From assembly GCA_050084985.1 (NCBI GenBank), contig JBITNC010000001.1, positions 81,964,001 to 82,028,000 of the forward strand: a stretch of DNA of 64,000 nt. The letters are read 5' to 3'. Source of the stretch: Nageia nagi (Eukaryota > Pinophyta). A program made the translations under genes and the position numbers. The notes beneath the pieces are model-generated. The model was not told the DNA's origin and made no database searches. It saw only the letters and a list, made by a program, of their open reading frames with translations. Shown in pieces: positions 57,251-64,000 of the stretch. How positions within the stretch are numbered: the stretch's first letter is position 1; every line of letters starts with the position of its first letter.

Positions 57251-57567
57251 TGTTGGAATTATACCCTACATATCCCTAAGTCCTAAGTTAATAGATTAAT
57301 TAATTAGGACTAAGAGTATTTCCTAAAGTATTAATATTAGCTTGTGAGGAATATTTGGTCTATGTTGACCATATTCCATACTTATCCTATTTGTTAGGAT
57401 AGGCATCACTTATTGTCTTGTAGTTCACGTAGGTGTGCTATTTGTGATATTTATTATGGTGTGAGAATATTGCATCTCAACCATTTAGCTTGTCTTGTAA
57501 TGGCTCACAAAGCCTATAAATATGTAACTCATTTTGATGAATATAGAAGAACATTTTGGTTCTCTCA
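57251..57567 (+). repeat. 3' LTR (317 bp) of the Copia-like element
   Basis: TGTTGGAATTATACCC...GGTTCTCTCA, followed by TAACA. It differs from the 5' LTR at about seven positions, mainly transitions. Confidence 0.95.
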
Positions 57568-58192
57568 TAACACCTATATAGTCAATGTAATATGATATTT
57601 TAGATATGGCTAATCCTTTATAGAGTGTGAATGGTTCAAAACCCTAGCACCTAAATCAATCAAACCATATATGAGCACTCAAATAATCTTGAATCATTCA
57701 AATTTAATTTTCCTATGATGTGACTTGACAAGAATGACAAGAGAAGGTTTAGAGATAATCCTTTGTCTTCAATGATGCAAATGATAGTCATATTTGGAAG
57801 GAAAAAAATAAAGATTAATGGATACCTTGAATCACAATTACTTTAGAACTTGTGATTGTCCAATTGAGGTGAAACCCCAACTCTAAGAGGTTGTAGGTCC
57901 CCTAATCCATAATCAAATGGATGCTAGAAAAGATCACAATACCTATAATGTAATAATGAATTAGAATCATAAAGACTATGGAAAAATGTTTAGATAATGA
58001 TAAATCAAAAAGATAGTTTGAAAAATCTATGATAAATATTTGAAAAAGACAATGTAAGCTTAAAGATCTAGCTAAATGATTAAATATGATAATAATGACT
58101 ATGAATTTGAAGCTATAAATAAGAGATCTAAAGATTACAAGGTAAGAGAGACACTAAAGAACCTTCAAATCCTAAGGTTTGGACCTTAAAGG

Positions 58193-60058
58193 TCAAATCC
58201 TAGCCTAAAACTCTAATCTAATCTAAATATAAAAAGAGAAATGATCCTTGCTTTGCCCCAACACTTGAAGTGTGTTTGACTCTACTTTGCCCCAACAGTT
58301 GAAGGGTGGATGATCGTAGGCTCATAGACCTACAAAGTGTGGAACCATAGCATGTAGGCATATAATGCTTGTGTAAAGTGCCAAATGATAATGATATCTA
58401 TTTTACTCAAAAGTTAAGGGGAAATAATCGTAAGCATGCAAAGCTACCATGCATATGAACCATAGCACATAGGCATATGATGCTTGCATAAAATTGACTA
58501 AGCCAAATATGATAATGTATGAGCATGTTGATCACTAATCAATCATATCATATTAAGAGGATAATGTCAAACATGATGATATCAAAGTATGTTGATTGCC
58601 AATATAGCATGAAGAGATAAAGTAACCATGTTAGACATGGTGATGTTAGAATATATTTATTACCAATCTATCATGTCAAACTAATATTCATCTAATGAAC
58701 ATTCATGATAAAAGTAGGCTTGACCATGAATCCAACATGCCCTTGATGAAGTTGATGATGTACCATCAGTTTAAAATCGTGTGTGAAGCTCTCCCTCTCA
58801 AACATGAAGGTGTGATGGATGACAAGATAAGATACCTAATTGTTTGACTAAATGAAGTAAGAAATGATGATCACAAATGAAGGTGTACAAAGTGTAACAT
58901 AAACCAAGAAAATTATATAGATGATTGCAAATCATCCAAATGAATAAGGTTATAGAATATTTTGAGTGATTAAAGATCATACAGATGATATAATTAGGAA
59001 AAAATGGAAAAATAAAGAGATAAAATCAATATTTTGACTATTTAATTTAGTTGTTCACTATTTTACTATGTTGACTGTCACTGAGTGAATGATGACCTAA
59101 GTGGAGAAGATGACAGATGGAAAAGCTAGGGATAGAAAATGATAGCAATGGGTCCAGCAGGAGGTCCACTTGGCAGTGGGAAGGAATCACCTTCCAAGAA
59201 GGTAAGTCCCTAGGAATCCTTACCATGGCATGTTTATTTTAGTGTTGCTTATTTATTATTATTTATTATTTTGATGGCCATTTAACTGTTAATAGTTGTT
59301 TATTTAGTGTTTTTCTTATTAGTTATTTTAACCATGAAAAATAGGATTTTATTTTTCAAATTATTGCTTTGGTTGGTTAGTAATTATGCTGCTTTAGTTT
59401 GCTTTTAAAATAACATTACATACATAGGTTTATACCAAAACCCTTAACATAGGCGGAACAAACTTGTGATGCCTAGTGCACTCATAACCAACACAGACTG
59501 AATACAATGCTCTACTTTACATTACCATTTTATTTGAAACACTTTGATTGATTAGGTTAAGATAAACCTATGTATTTACTTTAAAATGATTACATTATTG
59601 TTGTAAAATGCAAATTCATAGACCAAAAATTTTGATTTTCATATATGTAGTACATATTATTTTTTTGTTCTTATTCAATCTTCTGCAAATTATCCTTTAA
59701 CTCAACGACCTGATTTGGAGTCATTCAGGTGAAGGATGACTTTGAAAATCATTTAGATGACTTAGAAAGTCATTCAATACAAGGATGACTAGGTTAACCC
59801 AGTTGCCCTGGACAAGGATGATTTGGACTTGAATAAAATTGACATAAAAACTTAAAATGCAATCCTAGATAAAAACATAAACATACATCCTAGGTGATAC
59901 ATAGGATTAACTTAGACATAGAGACCATTGACTTAAAAGTAGATAATGCAAACTAAATAACAAGTATTAACCAAAATGCAAAAATTGAGCTTAGGCATAA
60001 GTTTCACCCTCTATGGATAAAGGTATGAGGAGCGTTGACCTAGGCTAACTAGGATTGG
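58193..60058. other. No gene recognised; short local repeats
   Basis: CTTTGCCCCAACA(C/G)TTGAAG occurs twice (about 58252 and 58285), and the block GTAGGCATATAATGCTTG / ATAGGCATATGATGCTTG twice (about 58352 and 58467). GATGACT-like words cluster at 59710-59790. If the PMD pseudogene to the right belongs to a minus-strand Tat element, its 3' LTR should be in this stretch, but I could not pair it with anything. Confidence 0.45.
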
Positions 60059-61900
60059 ATGGAGGCTTTAGGGATTAAAGGAGCTACGAGGATTCTACCA
60101 ATCAAAGGAGATACCTCCTATATGATGGAACTCAAGGAGTGTTATGACCTAGATAGGTGTACATTCTTGCTCCCTATAGGGGAGATGATGGTGACACTCG
60201 AGGACATCTACAAGATACTATGGGTGTCACTTGAGGGAGAGAAGATTACTTTGTCCATTGATAAAGTGGTGATCAAACCATATGTCAGCTAGAGGTATCA
60301 AACAAGGGACATATATAATGGAGGGGTGCTCATTAATCCTCTCTATCATCAAGGTTACCTTGGACATAGGTAGGAAATAGTTATGCTCCTAATTTTATCT
60401 TTACTCTTACTAGATTTCTTGGGACCTAGGTTCCCTTGGAACATGTTTAGGGTGGTCAAGAGGATGGTACTAGAGAGAATAATATTTGCATGGGGACCAA
60501 TGCTACTTACATAGGCTTATGGAGAGCTAGTGATATCAAATCAAGGATGATGAGTTGTGAGCACCTCTCTCTTGCTCTAGGTGTGGGCCTAGGAGCATAT
60601 TCATCTTGGGAGTCCAAATGGATTACCAAGAAATGTACATAGGCCAAAGATGATGGAGGACATCCCCCTAGTGGAAGGGATAGAGCTTCCATATACTCAT
60701 CATTGGGATCATGAGTAGAAGTGATCAAGGAGATGCCCTCATGAGGGAAACACAGATTGGTATTAGGATATGATGGTAAGGCTACAGCCCTAATATATCA
60801 TGTATCAACCATATCAGGGGGAATGCATGGAAAGAGGGTACGATATAGCTATCTCATACCTTTAGTACTAGGAAAATTAGAAGTTGATACATCAAGGATA
60901 TGGAGATCTTTCAGTTCAAGAGAGTCTAGCACCAACACTAGCTAATACAATATGAGTCATCAGATCTAACATTATATGGTAGAGTTGATAGGGACGCATC
61001 GACTAGGTTGAGGTTGGTTTAGATCAAGCTTGATGCAGTACTAGATATGCCATTAATCAAAGTAACTTTTGATGATGTAGGAACCACACCAAGATATGAT
61101 GCATGATGGAACCTACAGTAGGACCAACTACCTACATGGCTAATCATGGAGAGATAGAGGGGAGCACCTACTATAGAACCATGGATCCTAAAGGGAGGGT
61201 TTAGCCCAAGTGCCAAGGAGGAGGTGATCGAGGAGGCCAATGAGGAGGATGAGGGATAGAGTGATGATGCCTAAGGAGATGATGAGGAGCAAGTGGCTCC
61301 TAGGATGGAGGAGGACATTGTAAAGCAACCAAGTCAAGAGGAGAGCCTAGTGGAAGGATGCCATAATTTATGCTATAGGAGCTTAAGGATCTATAGACTA
61401 TAGAGCTTTGCATAGAGCATGATACCTTATAAGCTTTGGTAGATACCATGGATGTGTAGATAGACCTAATGCATACATAGCTAATAGGGGAGAAGATTGC
61501 TAGAGAGACTATGGAGGTAGCACAAGTGGTGGCTAAGATAGTGTAAGCCACTTTTATCAAGATTTTATAGGGCCAACTAGAGGCTGAGAAGATAGCAAGG
61601 GTGATAGAAAAGGGCTAGGTATGGACCCTATAAGGTGATATGTGAATATTACTACTCATTTTTTATCATAGTGGCCAAGGAGAGGGATGCGCTAAGAGCA
61701 TAAGCTGATGGGGGCATGGGCCCTAACATAGAGGTCAGTACCCAGACTGACATTTCACTCACAAGATTGGGAGAGAGAGAGCTAATATAATGGTCAACAT
61801 GGTAACCCAAATAAAAGGGAAAAATGATAGGTACAAGGATGGGACCCTCGATGTCTCTAAGTGACATGGCTAGGAGGTTGAGCTAGGAATTAGACAAGGT
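60059..61900 (+). pseudogene. Second plant mobile domain (PMD) pseudogene
   Basis: ORF 60059-60289 starts MEALGIKGATRIL and contains CTFLLPIGEMMVTLEDIYKI, which aligns with CTFHLPIGEMIVIVEDIHRL in the Tat antisense ORF. In the same frame at 60575-60625 is VWA-stop-EHIHLGSPNGL, aligning with AWAYEHIAIAHPPGL. Farther on come an acidic linker (KEEVIEEANEEDEG; about 61215-61255) and coiled-coil-like sequence, the same order as in the Tat copy. Many stops and at least one shift. Probably the antisense gene of another Tat-type element on the minus strand whose pol lies beyond the right edge; a lone PMD pseudogene is the alternative. Confidence 0.7.
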
Positions 61901-64000
61901 AGATAAGACCAGCATTAGGATGCTAATATGGTACAAATAGCTAGTAGCGGTTGGACTGGTACTTGTTGATCCTAAGACCTATAAGATAGCATCCCTAGCA
62001 AGGATCATGCCATGCAATGTGGCATGGAGTTAGCATAGTAAGAGTCTTTCAATGAGGTAGTTAGTGCCAACCACCAGAGAGACTGCAACCTTGATAGAGA
62101 TAGAGGCTACTGGTGAGATAGGGGCCTATACCAATGGATTAGTCAGGAGAACTATCTCATGGGTTATTAAGAGTTTTTTTAGGTTACCACCCTCAGTGGG
62201 TCAGAGTAGTGTAACAAGTGAGAGTAGCCTATTAGGAGCATAGGCGAAGGGACAAGGGAAGATGAGCACTCCCCCTAGTTGGCATAGGAGAGGGATGACC
62301 CTACACCATAGGGGTGTAGGAACTTTATAGAACTATATGTACCATTTTTGGCACCATAACATGCATGAGACTATGTATATGCATTATGAGATAAAAATGT
62401 ATTGACACTAACATTTTATGATACACTTATTTTGTATATATGATACATATGCTAGACTTTGTTTATGACTGACACACATGGATGTACACTACTATGGATA
62501 TTTTATATGATATATGATAACTCCTTTTTGAATTATATGCTTGTGTGACTTATGTGCATGTTTATGAATGAATGTGACAGATGTATGTATGTATTTTGTA
62601 TATTATGGATGGGACCATGAGTGTATGCAAACAATACTATATGAACCTAAAAAGACTTAAAATGAACACATAAAATGAACCTAAAATGAAACTTAAAGGA
62701 ACACTTAAAATGAACATGCATGTTTAACCACATCACTTGGTAAAAGAACTTGTATGCTTAAACACACAAATAAAATGAACATAAAATAACAAACACAAAA
62801 TGATGATGAATAAACAAGCACAAGCAATAAATAATGACTAAATAATAAAAAGATAAATAAATAACAAAAAAGAGCTCACATGATAACAAAGAATGAAAAA
62901 AATAATACCTAAAAAGAGATAAATTAAAACTAATAGAACGATACAAGATAAAATGAGATAAGAAAATGTAATAAATAACTTACAATACAAGATAAATGGA
63001 TTCCTAATAACAACCCAACATGAAAAAGTAAGAAAAACAAGCCAAAATACTGTCAAAATGCTACCAAAATTGTTTCATGAGTGCATGTAAAATGAGGAAG
63101 GAGTATGTCATAAAGAACACTCCTAATATACTCGATATATGTTGATTATGTCAATCACAATGATAAACATAGTCACAACATTGCCAAAATGCAACCAAAA
63201 TTTAAGCAAAGTGAAAATGACCCTTTTGAAAAAGTGAAAAATTACGAAATTTGGTGAACCTTAACAATTGACCATGTTGATGATTTGATAAACTATCTTG
63301 GTGATATGATAGAAGGTTGTACGATCTAAATGCAAGATCAAATGGTTTGAAAAATAGAGTTCGTTTGTCCCATTTTTGAAAATGAAACAAAAGGCTACTT
63401 CGACTAGGGTGACAATCCTTCAATGCTCACTAAAAGTGCATTGTTATGAGTAGCCCCCAAAATGACTCACAAAAATGGATGAAATGATGAAGTTAGGCTA
63501 TAAAAATTGATGTGCTAATCATATTTAGATCAGATAAGGACTAGAAAAATATAGATATGAAAATAGACATCATCTAACACACCAAAATGATAAATAAAAT
63601 AGCCAATGTTTTTAGGGATCAAATTTCATAACCATTCCTGAATCAAAATGAGCTATGAAATGATATGACATGACATCATAAGACCTAATGATATAAATAT
63701 GGATAATTTACAAGCTAAGACAACAATTTGACCTAGGTCAACATGCCAAGGTGATCACACACACATGCGCAAGGGGCCAACTTCAAACTAGAAACAAATA
63801 GATGAACTATGATAAAAAAAAAATAAACGAAATTAACTTTTTAGTGATACCAGAATGAAAGTGAAGCTAATGAAACTAACTATTCATCAAATCTTCAATG
63901 TTATACTAGCTTACAAAAGGTAAATAAAACCTAATTTTGACAAGATGATAAAAGATAAAACATGATGAAAATGAACAAAATGCAATGAACACACAAATGG
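61901..64000. other. AT-rich end of the window without recognised gene
   Basis: At 62640-62780 an AAAATGAAC word recurs several times as a degenerate short repeat. ORFs on the minus strand (62758-63056, 63202-63423) are rich in Phe, Leu, Tyr and Ser and carry no motif. By analogy with the Tat element, this may be the non-coding stretch between a PMD ORF and integrase of a minus-strand element, but no integrase is reached. Confidence 0.4.

Larger units (their letters stand above)
53243..57567 (+). mobile_element. Non-autonomous Copia-like element with acidic ORF (4,325 bp)
   Basis: Complete structure: LTRs 53243-53558 and 57251-57567, tRNA-Met primer site, polypurine tract and TAACA target duplication. 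The interior has a 1.75-kb leader and one long frame that starts as Copia Gag and continues as an acidic protein. It lacks protease, integrase, RT and RNase H, so it must be mobilised by a partner. The LTRs differ by about seven bases, so it is one of the younger insertions here. Confidence 0.93.
51692..58192. repeat. Tandem duplication copy 2, interrupted by a 4.3-kb element
   Basis: Matches copy 1 over 51692-53242 and 57573-58192; the two parts total 2,171 bp. I counted about 25 single-base differences from copy 1 over the first 1.55 kb. After copy 2 the sequence TCAAA recurs at the edge (58193), the same five bases that start each copy, suggesting short homology at the breakpoints. Confidence 0.92.

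Noticed and set aside
49523-58192. The 2.17-kb repeats as LTRs of one large element
   Set aside because: They abut directly with no internal region, lack TG/CA ends, primer site and polypurine tract; a tandem duplication explains them better.
1-64000. Host protein-coding genes, tRNA genes, organelle DNA inserts, CRISPR arrays
   Set aside because: No spliced gene with domain-bearing exons, no tRNA cloverleaf with A and B boxes, no plastid or mitochondrial gene sequence and no regularly spaced identical repeats were seen on either strand by eye.

Overview
This window looks like intergenic DNA from a large, AT-rich plant nuclear genome. It consists mostly of nested, decayed LTR retrotransposons. 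I found no intact host gene, tRNA, rRNA, CRISPR array or bacterial-type operon. The plant assignment rests on Ty3/Gypsy Tat-lineage and Ty1/Copia polyproteins, tRNA-Met-type primer sites and plant mobile domain (PMD) coding sequence. A seed plant with a very large genome, possibly a gymnosperm, is my inference; the species cannot be named from this window.

Layout. 1-1080: minus-strand Gypsy gag-protease remnant. 1081-5300: AT-rich DNA with short tandem repeats. 5287-9235: remnant of a minus-strand element with a primer site and one 1.5 kb LTR. 14785-16139: a solo LTR of the same family in the opposite orientation, with a perfect 5-bp target duplication. 16380-18713: minus-strand Copia pol remnant. 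18714-41986: a minus-strand, probably non-autonomous LTR element, split by the centrepiece of the window, a 17.7-kb Tat-lineage Gypsy element (20803-38475, target duplication ATTAG). 41987-42985: an internally deleted Gypsy element keeping only an integrase tail. 44943-49382: a minus-strand non-autonomous LTR element whose right LTR was hit by a gag-only Copia-like element (46907-49130). 49523-58192: a 2.17-kb tandem duplication whose second copy was hit by a 4.3-kb non-autonomous Copia-like element (53243-57567). The first copy preserves the empty site. 60059-61900: a PMD pseudogene related to one carried by the Tat element.

The Tat element has, in order: 5' LTR, leader, gag, protease, reverse transcriptase, RNase H, second (archaeal-type) RNase H, integrase, an unrecognised sense ORF of about 396 codons, a non-coding stretch, an antisense PMD ORF of about 600-680 codons, polypurine tract and 3' LTR. 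Its coding parts appear to descend from one long gag-pol frame. That frame is now broken by about four shifts and many stop codons, nearly all of which are one C-to-T or G-to-A transition from a sense codon, as expected for methylated-cytosine decay.

The points most worth a second look are the extra sense ORF, the antisense PMD ORF and its second copy at 60 kb, the long acidic ORF replacing pol in the 53-57 kb element, and a degenerate GGTGACT/CACC-type minisatellite shared by the Tat and Copia-like elements. All coordinates were read by eye. LTR ends with TG/CA and target duplications are exact; domain edges are approximate.
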